64,000 nt of DNA from Paraprevotella clara YIT 11840 (lineage in GTDB: Bacteria > Bacteroidota > Bacteroidia > Bacteroidales > Bacteroidaceae), in assembly GCF_000233955.1 (NCBI RefSeq), contig NZ_JH376591.1, positions 62,001-126,000 of the forward strand, read 5' to 3'. The translations under genes were made by a program, and so were the position numbers. How positions within the stretch are numbered: the stretch's first letter is position 1; each line of letters starts with the position of its first letter. Of this stretch, positions 19,375 through 29,301 are shown piece after piece. The notes beneath the pieces were generated by a model. The model was not told where the DNA came from and made no database searches. It worked only from the letters and a program-made list of their open reading frames with translations.

Positions 19375-20253
19375 TTAAAGGGTTTCCAAATCAAGTTCCG
19401 GAATTTCATTACAGCGACGAAGAACTGTGGCGCGTAATTGATTGATGTCGATATTCCAAGAATCACGCAGATAAGTTTTTGCGATCTCGAACTTTTGGGT
19501 AATTAAAGAAGCACCTTTTTCACCGGCACCTTTCAGGAGATTATCCCACCAAGTTTGGTCGTTAGTGATGTAGCAGGATATTGTTTCTGCAAAATCCTCA
19601 TCCGGTTGATCCATAGCGTAAGCTGTCACGAATCCCTTTTTATTAGCCGTGGTATCGGCAGTTTCTGCCCACTGCGAACCTATGTAGTCTGATTCAGTGA
19701 TTTTTTCGAAATCGGGGTCATAGGGCTTGGTCTGATGCAAGACGTGAGTAAACTCATGGTGCATGACATGGAAATAGCTGGCGTTTAACTGCTCCGGGTC
19801 ATTAAGATAGTTGTCTATATTATTCACATTGTATAGAATGACTTTCATACCGCCTTCGGCTGTGCCCAGCATGACGGTTTGTGTGTCGGCATCGTAGGCG
19901 GCAGAACCAATCATGAGAATCTGTTTAGGCACATAAGTACGTAAGAATTCGATACCGGCCACTTCATCGTAAGATTCAAGCCAAACGTATTTAACGACTT
20001 TAGCCAATTTGATGGATTCCTTCATTCCTGCTGGAACCAAGTCGTATGTCAGATTGCTCTCGATATCTTCCCATTTGTATTTTACTTCTATATTATAAGG
20101 AGCTACATAATTAGTCAACAACCAATTATCAAATTCGTTCCTTGCCGGAGGTGTTGTATTGAAGATGCTGTTGGAGTCGAGGTCGTCATCATTACACGAC
20201 ACCGTTGTCAGGGTCAGTCCCGCCAATAACAGATAACCTATATACTTTTTCAT
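19375..20253 (-). CDS. Zinc-binding metallopeptidase lipoprotein (Peptidase_Mx1-like)
   Basis: The 292-residue lipoprotein has a lipobox cysteine at C20 (LAGLTLTTVSC). HHEFTHVLHQ at 165-174 contains the zincin HExxH motif (H166, E167, H170). A later acidic segment, DEDFAETISCYI, probably supplies the third ligand and structural contacts. This family sits in SusCD operons of Bacteroidetes and is anchored to the cell surface. It would trim captured proteins to peptides for the SusC channel. The substrate is unknown. It sits 24 bases after susD and 12 before the DUF4302 gene. Confidence 0.9.
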   Translation of the reverse strand: MKKYIGYLLLAGLTLTTVSCNDDDLDSNSIFNTTPPARNEFDNWLLTNYVAPYNIEVKYKWEDIESNLTYDLVPAGMKESIKLAKVVKYVWLESYDEVAGIEFLRTYVPKQILMIGSAAYDADTQTVMLGTAEGGMKVILYNVNNIDNYLNDPEQLNASYFHVMHHEFTHVLHQTKPYDPDFEKITESDYIGSQWAETADTTANKKGFVTAYAMDQPDEDFAETISCYITNDQTWWDNLLKGAGEKGASLITQKFEIAKTYLRDSWNIDINQLRATVLRRCNEIPELDLETL

Positions 20254-20277
20254 TTTTATTTTGTTTTTTAGTCGTTT

Positions 20278-21852
20278 CTATTTGTTTCTCGGATTGGGTT
20301 GTAAATCGGCGCTGATGACATCACTTGGAAGTTGTATCGCGCGACGTGGGTCATCGGGCAGTAATGTGTCGGTAACTGTGATATCCCGATTTTCTACCGT
20401 ACGTCGATAAACTGTGATGCCGTAACGTTTAATGTCTCCCCATCGTAATCCGTCGTGAAGTGTTTGAATCCGTCGTGCATGCAGAATGAAATGAATCATG
20501 TTTTCTTGTGTACCTGCTTCGACCGTGAAGTCCGGATGCAGTTCTTTTTTTACCGTTGGTTGGGTCGGAGTGTAGTAAGCTACATTACCGTAGAATTTGT
20601 TGATAGCCTCTTCGGTAAGATGCACTTTAGAGGTAGTATAGGCATCTTGCCAGATTTGCATATCAGCAATTGCTTTTGCATACTCTTTCTTCATAGCATA
20701 TGCTTCGGCACGTACCAATAAGGTTTCATCGGTATTGAATACGGATGATACGACGTTATAGTATCCTACTTGTGCGTTGATATCCGTATATTCCATATAA
20801 AATAATGGGTATTTACGGAAAATGACTTTCGGAATGGAGGTGTAATCGGCTGCTTGTTGCTTGAGTGTAGTGCTACAGTCCCCCCAAATGCCAGTAGACA
20901 TACACGTCTCGTTTTTAGCAATCGTAGGATTGTGGGTATAGCGGTTGGTCGTGGTTAGCGGCCCGTTGTATAACCCCCAGAAGGAACGTGATGTGATGAG
21001 GAGCAAATTGGCTTTATTGGCAGCATCTACATAAGCGTCGGGCTGCAAGTTGTCATTTAGAGTAAGTTTTCCTAAAGCCCCCCAATCTCGTGTTACCAGT
21101 GCAGCATTGTCTCCTAAAGCGATATTGGCGCATTCGATAGCCTGATCATACTTTTGATAATACAAATAAAAGCGAGCGGCAAAGGCGTAAGCAGCTTTAC
21201 GATTGAAATGATATTTGGGAACCGTATAATTATTGTCATCTATAAGTTGAAGTCCTTCTTCCAAGTCTTTTTCGATGTTTTTGTACGTTTCGCCGATCGT
21301 TCCACGCTCGTAATGCGGGGCTACAGTCGTTTCAGGTTTCGTAGCATAAGGAATTCCTAAAGCTTTATCCTTATTACTTTCACTCCAGGCTTCGCAGAAT
21401 ATGTAACTCAAAACGAAATGCCCGTAAGCCCGGCATAAAAGGGCTTCGCCGCGTTGTGCAGAGAGGTTGACGGTATTGTTCTCGCTTTCCAGCTTTTCGA
21501 TGGCTTCCAGAGCATGGTTGGCTGTAGCAATAGCTTTGTAACAACTGCTCCAAAGAACACTGGGACAGTCATTTCCACTTTCTTTGGTATCTTTCCATTG
21601 GTAGATTTCCCGACTTAATACGGGAGTAAGTCCATCAGTATATTTCGATCCATTGTCATCGGTGTTGTCCGATGAGAATTCCGCTATCATGTTCCAGTTC
21701 GTAGTGGGATAAGCAGTGACCAGTATCTTAGTGATCTTCTCCGGAGTATCTAGTTCCGTGCGGTTGTCGGGCATAGTGTCGAGGAAATCGTTACAAGAAG
21801 ATACGGTCAGTGACAGTGCGGTTAATGCAACTGCTGTATATTTGAATTTCAT
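20278..21852 (-). CDS. SusD/RagB family nutrient-binding lipoprotein
   Basis: The 524-residue lipoprotein has the SusD start (TALSLTVSSCNDFLDTMPDNRTE), helical TPR-like repeats and a C-terminal stretch typical of RagB/SusD (ARRIQTLHDGLRWGDIKRYG). It forms the lid of the SusC channel. In this locus the partner genes are a metallopeptidase, a DUF4302 and a BACON protein with no glycoside hydrolase, so a peptide-like ligand, as for RagAB, is more likely than a polysaccharide. It starts 28 bases after the susC stop. Confidence 0.95.
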   Translation of the reverse strand: MKFKYTAVALTALSLTVSSCNDFLDTMPDNRTELDTPEKITKILVTAYPTTNWNMIAEFSSDNTDDNGSKYTDGLTPVLSREIYQWKDTKESGNDCPSVLWSSCYKAIATANHALEAIEKLESENNTVNLSAQRGEALLCRAYGHFVLSYIFCEAWSESNKDKALGIPYATKPETTVAPHYERGTIGETYKNIEKDLEEGLQLIDDNNYTVPKYHFNRKAAYAFAARFYLYYQKYDQAIECANIALGDNAALVTRDWGALGKLTLNDNLQPDAYVDAANKANLLLITSRSFWGLYNGPLTTTNRYTHNPTIAKNETCMSTGIWGDCSTTLKQQAADYTSIPKVIFRKYPLFYMEYTDINAQVGYYNVVSSVFNTDETLLVRAEAYAMKKEYAKAIADMQIWQDAYTTSKVHLTEEAINKFYGNVAYYTPTQPTVKKELHPDFTVEAGTQENMIHFILHARRIQTLHDGLRWGDIKRYGITVYRRTVENRDITVTDTLLPDDPRRAIQLPSDVISADLQPNPRNK

Positions 21853-21880
21853 TGTCTTTCCTTTTATTAATTATGCGTTA

Positions 21881-24800
21881 TTATAAACCTAATCTGAGTG
21901 TCATGGTAAACTGTCTGGGGACAGGTGAGGCAACACCGCCAGAATTTACGAATTCCGGATCCTGGCCGTTAAGTTTTTTGTCGGCGTACAACAGGCATAA
22001 GTTTGTGGCCTGGAGCTTCAGCGAGACATTGGAAACTTTCAGTGCACTCAACCATTTTTTTGGGAAATCATAAGCTACGGATATTTCCTTTAAGCGGATG
22101 AATCCACCTTTGGCTACGCGTTCCGTAGAGTAATTATAGGCACTGTAGGCATTTCTTAACTCGGCATTTTCATAATACTGACGGTAGCTTAAAATAGTTG
22201 GAACGTTAGTACGGTTCTCATCTCCCGGTACCATCCAACGGTTCTTGAATTCACGAGTTGTGGCCGTGAGATCGCTGTAACGGTAGCTGAATACCGGGTC
22301 TAAACGAACGACATTTCCACCGGAGTAGGTAAAGAATACATTCAAATGTACATTTTTGTAAGTAAAGGAGTTACCCAGACTTCCTGTAAAAGTCGGCTCC
22401 GTTGGTCCTTCATACTTCAACCATGAGAAGTCATCGCTACTTTGGAAACTGAGATCGGTACTGGTGATTTCACCTTTTTCATTATAAAACATGGGAATAC
22501 CGTTACTGTCCAAGCCTGCAAATGGGATAGAGAATAATCCACGGTGAGGATAACCGACCATTGTGAAACCGGTTCCGCTTACGTAGTCCATCGTTGTGGC
22601 AATGGCATTGAGATCAGTTACTTCATTTTTATAGATAGAATAGATGAAGTCGGTGTTCCAACTGAAATCTTTTGTTTTGATGTTGTTTGAGGAAACGCTT
22701 AATTCGAAACCATGTGACTTCATGGAGGCGATATTTGCGAATTTGGCGATTTCACCACCTACACCCTGTGTTCTGGTTGTTCCGATCAAATCGTGGTTAT
22801 CACGTGTGTATACGTCCATTGCTACGTTGATACGATTCTCAAGGAATCCTAAATCTATACCGAGGTTGAATTCAGTTTTCTTCTCATACGTCAGTTCATC
22901 ATTACCTAAAGTGGAAAGTATAAGTCCGCTTTCCTGTACGGAAGTAAACGGACGGAACGGACTACTGCTGGCAATGATGGCCGTTGAGTTGGACAAACCC
23001 GGTCCGCGGTCACCCGTTAACGAGTAAGATAATTTAAGGGCTGCATGAGATACGATTTTTTTGATGGGCTGGAAGAATACTTCTTCATCCAAGTTCCATC
23101 GTCCGGATATATTCCATGTGGGCAACCAACGTGCGTTACGGCTTTTACCCATGCTGTTTGTACCTTCGTAACGGACGGTTCCGTTAACTGAATAACGTGA
23201 TTTATAAGAGTAGTTGGCATTCAGGAAGAAGGCAGCACTGCGTAAGTGACTACGTCCTAATGAATAATAGTTTGTTCCTTGTTCAATGCCTTGCTTAAAG
23301 AACTGGTAGATGTAGAATGGAGTTTCTCCCATAGCATACTGCATACCCCAACCATTGAAATTAGAGCGGTCATAGTCTGTGGAGTTTGTTTCCATTCCGG
23401 CATATACATTCGTCAAATGAATGTCGTTCCACAAACGGTTCCAAGAAGCTGATGCACGGAAGTCTACACCTCTGGTCTTGTAGTCGGTACGTTTGTATAT
23501 ACCCCCCTCTGGCAATACACTGATAGGTAATGAATACGGATTATCTGGGTCGGTGTATAGTTTATCGTTTTCGTCGCGGATAACGGAATTACCCATGGCA
23601 CGATATGCATTGGCCTGATTTGAATCATCCTTGATGAATTGTTCGTTAGCAATGGTACTGTATTTGATGGCTCCCAATGCGCTGAACTCCAATTCGGACA
23701 ACGGTTTCCATTTCAATTCGCCTTGGAATTTCAGATCCACAACGTTCAATTCAATATAGTTGTTGTTTAGTTCGTGGAATATGTTGAAATCCGCATAGTT
23801 ACGCGTGTAGTATTCATTCGGATCAAGAGTGCGCGAAGTATTCAGGGCGTAAGAGTAGGGGTTGATATCGAAGTCACGGCTTATTTCACCGTTTACGACA
23901 TCTACGGTTTGGTCTGCCGTACCGGGAGCACGCTGCTTGCGATAGGAAGCATTGCTCAGCAGGTTCAACGAAAGTTGTTTGCTGATATTGAAAGTCGTAT
24001 TTAAATTTGCCGTATAGCGGTTTACCTTACTTTGTTTATACCATCCCGGGTCGTTCATAATGCTCAAAGATGCATAGTAAGTAGCTTTTTCCGTACCGGA
24101 AGAAACACTGATAGAGTGGTTTTGCATGACATTGGTGTTGAACAGTTCGTCAAACCAGTCGGTATTACGTCTTTCCGCTGTTTGCAAATAAGCGTTGCGG
24201 GCTTCCGGAGTGTTAGCCAGTGCAAACTGTCCTGTTGTGGGATTGTAGGTATTAATCAAATGCCACATCTTGCCGTATACACCACTGTTGGGTGCGTTGT
24301 ACAATCCGTTGGAACTGTCGCCAGAGAAATTCAACCAACCTTTGTCAGACAATTCTTTGTACACGCCCATTTGGTCTTGCGAGTTCATGATATTATAGTT
24401 CTTGTAGCTAGGCTTCATTCGCATTGTGAATTCACCGGTATAATTGATACGACTCTGTCCGGCTTTGCCCTTTTTGGTCGTGACTACAATCACACCCGCC
24501 ATAGCACGTGCACCATAGATAGAAGTAGCGGATCCGTCTTTCAATATCTGGAAGCTTTCGATATCATCGGCATTCAGTCCTGAGATAGAAGAACTAATGA
24601 GTGTTTCCACATCTCCGGTAGCCAAAGCGTCAGCACCGACATCAACTGCATCTTCTTGAATGACACCGTCCACGACCCACAGTGGTTTGCTACTACCGTA
24701 AATGGATGTAGCACCGCGTACACGGATTTTGGGTGCAGTACCAAAAGTTCCGGATACGTTTTGTACAGATACACCGGCGGCACGGCCTTCCAACGACCGA

Positions 24801-25216
24801 CTGATGTCGGCCATACCGTCGATTTTCATTTTCTCTGCATCCAATTTGACGGTGGCTCCCGAGAAAAGTCGTTTATCCATCTTCTGCATACCGGTAACGA
24901 CCACTTGTTCCATTTCTTTGCTATCTGGCTTCAGAGTAATTTTCAGATTCGGTTTGATAGCAACGGTTTGAGATAGGAACCCGATGTAGGAAATTTCCAG
25001 GAACTTGGCATCAGCAGGGAGGTCCTTTAGCGAAAATTTACCGTCGAAGTCAGTTGACATTCCTGTGGTCGTTCCTTTTACTTTTACGCTGGCTCCGATG
25101 AGCGGTTCACCATCTTCGGCGGAGTAAACTACTCCAGACGCACTTTTTACTTGCGCCATGACCGCATTGGCCGTAAAGCACAGCCATAGGCTGAGCATGA
25201 GTAATTTTTGTCTCAT
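21881..25216 (-). CDS. SusC/RagA family TonB-dependent outer membrane transporter
   Basis: The 1111-residue protein has a signal peptide (LLMLSLWLCFTANAVMAQ), a CarboxypepD_reg-like domain at about 22-100 (SGVVYSAEDGEPLIGASVKV), a plug with IRVRGATSIYGSSKPLWVVDGV and FQILKDGSATSIYGARA, and a long 22-strand barrel ending in FTMTLRLGL. It is first in the operon susC-susD-peptidase-DUF4302-BACON. The gap to the upstream Omp28 gene holds a terminator hairpin. No clear TAnnTTTG box was found in front of it, so partial readthrough from 29131 is possible. Confidence 0.96.
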   Translation of the reverse strand: MRQKLLMLSLWLCFTANAVMAQVKSASGVVYSAEDGEPLIGASVKVKGTTTGMSTDFDGKFSLKDLPADAKFLEISYIGFLSQTVAIKPNLKITLKPDSKEMEQVVVTGMQKMDKRLFSGATVKLDAEKMKIDGMADISRSLEGRAAGVSVQNVSGTFGTAPKIRVRGATSIYGSSKPLWVVDGVIQEDAVDVGADALATGDVETLISSSISGLNADDIESFQILKDGSATSIYGARAMAGVIVVTTKKGKAGQSRINYTGEFTMRMKPSYKNYNIMNSQDQMGVYKELSDKGWLNFSGDSSNGLYNAPNSGVYGKMWHLINTYNPTTGQFALANTPEARNAYLQTAERRNTDWFDELFNTNVMQNHSISVSSGTEKATYYASLSIMNDPGWYKQSKVNRYTANLNTTFNISKQLSLNLLSNASYRKQRAPGTADQTVDVVNGEISRDFDINPYSYALNTSRTLDPNEYYTRNYADFNIFHELNNNYIELNVVDLKFQGELKWKPLSELEFSALGAIKYSTIANEQFIKDDSNQANAYRAMGNSVIRDENDKLYTDPDNPYSLPISVLPEGGIYKRTDYKTRGVDFRASASWNRLWNDIHLTNVYAGMETNSTDYDRSNFNGWGMQYAMGETPFYIYQFFKQGIEQGTNYYSLGRSHLRSAAFFLNANYSYKSRYSVNGTVRYEGTNSMGKSRNARWLPTWNISGRWNLDEEVFFQPIKKIVSHAALKLSYSLTGDRGPGLSNSTAIIASSSPFRPFTSVQESGLILSTLGNDELTYEKKTEFNLGIDLGFLENRINVAMDVYTRDNHDLIGTTRTQGVGGEIAKFANIASMKSHGFELSVSSNNIKTKDFSWNTDFIYSIYKNEVTDLNAIATTMDYVSGTGFTMVGYPHRGLFSIPFAGLDSNGIPMFYNEKGEITSTDLSFQSSDDFSWLKYEGPTEPTFTGSLGNSFTYKNVHLNVFFTYSGGNVVRLDPVFSYRYSDLTATTREFKNRWMVPGDENRTNVPTILSYRQYYENAELRNAYSAYNYSTERVAKGGFIRLKEISVAYDFPKKWLSALKVSNVSLKLQATNLCLLYADKKLNGQDPEFVNSGGVASPVPRQFTMTLRLGL

Positions 25217-25274
25217 GAAAAGAAATACTTATTTTAATAAATTGATTATGAAAATTCACATTAAAAACATGGTG

Positions 25275-25315
25275 AAAAGAGGGTGTGGCATTCACTAATA
25301 CCACACTCCTCTTTT
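25275..25315 (-). terminator. Hairpin between the large Omp28 gene and susC
   Basis: AAAAGAGG-GTGTGG pairs with CCACAC-T-CCTCTTTT (14 pairs, one bulge, 12-base loop), 24 bases after the upstream stop. It probably terminates or attenuates transcription into the susC operon. Confidence 0.65.
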
Positions 25316-25339
25316 GATTTCACCAGCAAATGAATGCTG

Positions 25340-28300
25340 TTATTTTACGAATACTTTCTTCACAACACGAGTATTCTCGGTCGTTACCTCAACCAAGACG
25401 ATACCCTTATGGCCTTGCAGCTTCAGGCTGCCTTCTCCTTCGATAACAACTTGGTCGAGAACACTTCCGTCTACACTGTACACTGTAACTTGTGCCGTTG
25501 TGCCGGCATTAATGTGGATGGTGTTGTTGTCAGCATTCACGGAGATACTTTCGTCTGCTTTTGTTTGTTCGATGGAATTATAATCGTCTGTATTGATGTC
25601 AGCTCTGGCTGCATTGATGATGTTTCCCGTGTTGGCATCGATCATCATACATACAACTTTACAGTTCGTGAGGTCAATGACATTTTCCGGGATATTTAAG
25701 TCCAGGCTAGTTGTATTCTCCTCACCGGCTGTTACGGAAGAAGGAATCAGACCGCTTACACCATAGTAAGCACTGGGTATGCTGCGAACTACATCGTTGA
25801 ACGTGTAAGGTGCCACAACACTGGCAGCGTACTGGCCGCCCAATCCCCATTCTCCGAGATTCGGGTCAGAAGTACCTCCCAAGTTGTTACATTGATAACG
25901 GGTTAAGTTATCTTCCAGAATAGCCATGAACAAACTTACGTTTAGATCTGTCGCATTCAGTGCATATTTATAGGTACAAGGCACTACGATTTTGCCGTCC
26001 TGATACTTCGCCGTGATGTTCAGTTCGGCATCTGCAGCCACTTTGAATTCTTTCTCGGCCTGGTCTAACCATAAATCCGAACCGTTTGTGAATATATAAT
26101 TCACTTTTCCTTCTGTGTTTTTAACGCTGGCCATTGGATAAGAAGGAACGGGGGTAGCTCCGCCCTGACGGTTAACCACGCCACTGGGAGCACCACTGAA
26201 GTTCAGGAACGCGGAATACTCTTCAAGTTCTTTGGTCGAGTAGATGTCGCCATCGTAAGTGTGGATAGCCATGGGGATGATTTGGTCGCCAAACATTTTC
26301 TCCATGTTGCCCAAAGCCAGAATTCCGAGCGGACAGTTCGGGCAATCCGTACCTGTAAATTCTTCTATCACCAAACGCTTGGTCGGTGCGAAAGCCAGAT
26401 TCTTGATAGAATATCCTGTTGTTTTTTCTTCATCATCTAAAGTGATATCCAATGTGAACTTGTTTGCGATGCCTACGCTTAGCGGGAGAGCTTTTTGGAA
26501 AGCAAAGTCATACTTGTCACCATTCTTTAAAGAGAGACCAGATTCGCTGATTTCATCTATGGCGTTACCATTAGCGTCTTTCATGATAATGTGTACGCTC
26601 TGATAAGTATCTTCCAAAGCATTGATACTGATACGGCCACTGATTTTAATTTCTTTTTGGTTTACCACGGAGGTTTCGTTGGTCAAACCCACCAAAAACT
26701 TCTGGTCGTTGGTTACTTCCACATTATCTATAAAGATGGCACTTTGATCTTCGTTCTCGTTCACGAAAGCAATATATACGTTTTTGCCTTTAAACTCTTC
26801 CAGTTTTACGATGTGGGAAGTCCATTCTCCTGCTAATTTGTTTTCGTCTTCACCAGGTTTTTCAAATTCGTCGTAAATAACCTTTCCTTCATTCTTGAAT
26901 TTAGCGATAAGATCGTCGTTCAGAGCATTCAATACGGGGTCGTATTCCCAAACCATTATTTTCAAACGGTCTCCTTTACTCTTGAGATAACTCTGTGACT
27001 CCCATCTTAAATAGCATTGGTTAGACGGAATGAAAATTTGCGTTGTTACCATCCAGTCGTCAGACTTTCCTGCCGGAGAGTACATGGAATGTGAAGCTGC
27101 TGCCAAATCGCTGGTGTTGTCCTCATCCCATACGATGCTCCAAGGAGTTGTAGTCGCAGTGAATCCCCATTGGGCCATGCTTTCCACCGGTTCGCGTTTA
27201 TCTCCTTCATAGAAGAGGAATTGGCCCAAACCGTTGTTAAAATCGTCTTTGAACAATGTTACATCGTCGTAGTTGATTTCACGTTCATAGTTACCCGTGT
27301 AGTGCAGGTTGATGGCTTCGTTCGGATTGCTACCTAAAACGTCCGTGACTGATCCTGCCTTGATTTTTACGTAATACTCATTACCCTTATACAAATATTG
27401 TCCGGCAGACGGGTACACGCCTAATTGTTTACTGTCGAGAGAGGACACAGCCATTTTCAGTTCGCACATCGGCTCTGTTTCGTTATTGCGGTAAACTGCG
27501 GCGTAAGCCGTGTCGGTCAAGGCGATTCCTGCATCAAAATTAATGATGATAGGGTTCGTAGAGAAGTTCAACAATGATAGGGTTGAGTTGTCAACCGGTG
27601 CAATGCTAGTAGGTGCGACTGGCTTATTGGCCCGTCCGGTGTAGCTAATGTTAATTTCCTTGCAGGCCTTCTCGGCATCACCATTAATAACGATGGAACC
27701 AGCCGGGACAGAAACAGTATATTTTTTACCGTCTTCGAGGTTTGCGCCACGGAAACTAATATCGACGATTTTGCTGTTATTGGCGTTACGTTTGAACGTT
27801 ACTGAACTTGTTACTTTGTTCCCGTTTTCGTCTTTTAAGATTACGGCACTGCTCTTTCCTGTCACTTCAATGTCGCGGTCAAAAGTGAGGCTTAGTGATT
27901 TCAGGGCAGAGAATTGTGAACCTTCCTCCGGGCTGACGGAATAGTTGGCCAATAAATCAATTTCATTGGTCAGTTCAACGAGCGATTGAGGCATCTCCAG
28001 TATATAACTTTCACCTTTATAGACGAAAACGGCGATTTTAGTCCCTTCTACATTAAGGGCAATCGGAGTGCCGCTATTTTCAAACCCCGAAGCTGTATTG
28101 AAGTCTATATTGTAATGCTGTTTCAGGATTTGGGTTAGGCTGTACCAGTATTGGCCTACGCGTATGCTCCATTCACGTGCCGGACTGTCTGAAGGTGAAG
28201 CACCGAACACATGACCCTCGTTATCACAACATAGTCCGATGAGACCTTGATCCTGATTCTGGTCGTAAATAGAGAAAGAACCGGCTTCGACGTCATAAAG

Positions 28301-29131
28301 AAAAGGAGTTTTGTATTCGGCATTTCCTTCTTTTACCATATAAGCAGTACCCGTTATATACTTTCCGTTGTTGCTGATACGTGCATCATCGATAAAGGCC
28401 AGATTCTGAGCCAACGGAGTCCATTTGTAATTCTCATCTACATCGAATCCGATGAATTTATATGTTTGCTTATCCCGATCATAGACGTAATAACAACAAG
28501 CGATAGGCTGGATATAGCTGAAAGACAGGCAACCTACGATATAACGTCCGTCAGCGGAAATGCCTACAAAGCGGCTTTGGTGCTGGTCTAGTCCGGTCAT
28601 GTCTTTTACCGGGATATTAGGCGTTTCTGTGATTATACCGCCTTTACTCATATCCCACAGTACGGGAGTTTCGTCATACTGACCTTTGGTGGCCCTACCT
28701 ATGGCCCACTTTCCGTCGGGAGTAATGGCGTTAACTAAACCACCGTCCCATCCCGTAGGAACAGGAAGTACTGTCCATTTGTTATTGGTTTTGGTCCAAA
28801 CGGCCGGATTGCCTTCATATCGTCCTACTACGAGAGTTCCCTCGTTATTGACATCGTAGGCGCCGTTGCCTAATGCGGTTCCGCTTTCGCTCAAAAGTTC
28901 GGTAGCCTTGTCCGTAGCCAAGTCTATGAGCTTCGGAAAATCTTCCACACTGTTACCGTTCGTACCGAAAGCTACAGCCCATTTCCCATTGTCGGACATG
29001 TTTTGGAGTGTAGCTTGGTCTGTGAACTTGAAGGTATGGAACGTAGGTTGGCTCACGCCGTCAGCGTGGACTTGTACATTCCATAGTATTCCCAATAGAA
29101 AGAGGAACACCAAACAAGATTTTTTTTTCAT
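25340..29131 (-). CDS. Large secreted multidomain protein with Omp28 domain and sorting tail
   Basis: The 1263-residue protein has a signal peptide (CLVFLFLLGILWNVQVHA). Residues about 30-400 form a beta-propeller-like region of repeated AVG/AIGRATKG segments. Residues 400-630 hold two Ig-like modules (SVSPEEGSQFSALKSLSLTF). Residues about 640-840 form a cleaved-adhesin/MAM-like jelly roll (SDDWMVTTQIFIP, NVYIAFVNENEDQSAIFIDNVEV). Residues about 920-1180 are an Omp28 domain with the thioredoxin-like motif EEFTGTDCPNCP (C930, C933). The last 70 residues are a C-terminal tail. The gene diverges from the tlpA operon that encodes a second Omp28 protein. It is probably a surface adhesin or redox-linked binding protein; the ligand is unknown. 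Confidence 0.82.
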   Translation of the reverse strand: MKKKSCLVFLFLLGILWNVQVHADGVSQPTFHTFKFTDQATLQNMSDNGKWAVAFGTNGNSVEDFPKLIDLATDKATELLSESGTALGNGAYDVNNEGTLVVGRYEGNPAVWTKTNNKWTVLPVPTGWDGGLVNAITPDGKWAIGRATKGQYDETPVLWDMSKGGIITETPNIPVKDMTGLDQHQSRFVGISADGRYIVGCLSFSYIQPIACCYYVYDRDKQTYKFIGFDVDENYKWTPLAQNLAFIDDARISNNGKYITGTAYMVKEGNAEYKTPFLYDVEAGSFSIYDQNQDQGLIGLCCDNEGHVFGASPSDSPAREWSIRVGQYWYSLTQILKQHYNIDFNTASGFENSGTPIALNVEGTKIAVFVYKGESYILEMPQSLVELTNEIDLLANYSVSPEEGSQFSALKSLSLTFDRDIEVTGKSSAVILKDENGNKVTSSVTFKRNANNSKIVDISFRGANLEDGKKYTVSVPAGSIVINGDAEKACKEINISYTGRANKPVAPTSIAPVDNSTLSLLNFSTNPIIINFDAGIALTDTAYAAVYRNNETEPMCELKMAVSSLDSKQLGVYPSAGQYLYKGNEYYVKIKAGSVTDVLGSNPNEAINLHYTGNYEREINYDDVTLFKDDFNNGLGQFLFYEGDKREPVESMAQWGFTATTTPWSIVWDEDNTSDLAAASHSMYSPAGKSDDWMVTTQIFIPSNQCYLRWESQSYLKSKGDRLKIMVWEYDPVLNALNDDLIAKFKNEGKVIYDEFEKPGEDENKLAGEWTSHIVKLEEFKGKNVYIAFVNENEDQSAIFIDNVEVTNDQKFLVGLTNETSVVNQKEIKISGRISINALEDTYQSVHIIMKDANGNAIDEISESGLSLKNGDKYDFAFQKALPLSVGIANKFTLDITLDDEEKTTGYSIKNLAFAPTKRLVIEEFTGTDCPNCPLGILALGNMEKMFGDQIIPMAIHTYDGDIYSTKELEEYSAFLNFSGAPSGVVNRQGGATPVPSYPMASVKNTEGKVNYIFTNGSDLWLDQAEKEFKVAADAELNITAKYQDGKIVVPCTYKYALNATDLNVSLFMAILEDNLTRYQCNNLGGTSDPNLGEWGLGGQYAASVVAPYTFNDVVRSIPSAYYGVSGLIPSSVTAGEENTTSLDLNIPENVIDLTNCKVVCMMIDANTGNIINAARADINTDDYNSIEQTKADESISVNADNNTIHINAGTTAQVTVYSVDGSVLDQVVIEGEGSLKLQGHKGIVLVEVTTENTRVVKKVFVK

Positions 29132-29193
29132 AAATACTAATTTTAGATAGACTATAATTTGATTTTTTTTAATAAACTTGTACTAAGGACGCG

Positions 29194-29201
29194 CAAAAGT
29201 A
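29194..29201 (-). promoter_or_regulatory. -7 box for the large Omp28 gene
   Basis: CAAAAGTA on the plus strand reads TACTTTTG on the minus strand, a TAnnTTTG match 62 bases before the start. The core GTACTTTTGC is the same as in the divergent promoter at 29277. No clear -33 element. Confidence 0.55.
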
Positions 29202-29276
29202 CAATAAATATTCCGTTTTTTTAGTATAAAAAGAATATTTTTCTTGCAAAAAGATGGCTATATTATAGAAAAAACG

Positions 29277-29284
29277 TACTTTTG
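29277..29284 (+). promoter_or_regulatory. -7 box for the tlpA-Omp28 operon
   Basis: TACTTTTG lies 17 bases before the ATG at 29302, with AAGGA at 29296-29300 as a likely ribosome site. The leader would be very short. The -33 region is poorly matched. Confidence 0.6.
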
Positions 29285-29301
29285 CAAAAAAATATAAGGA
29301 T

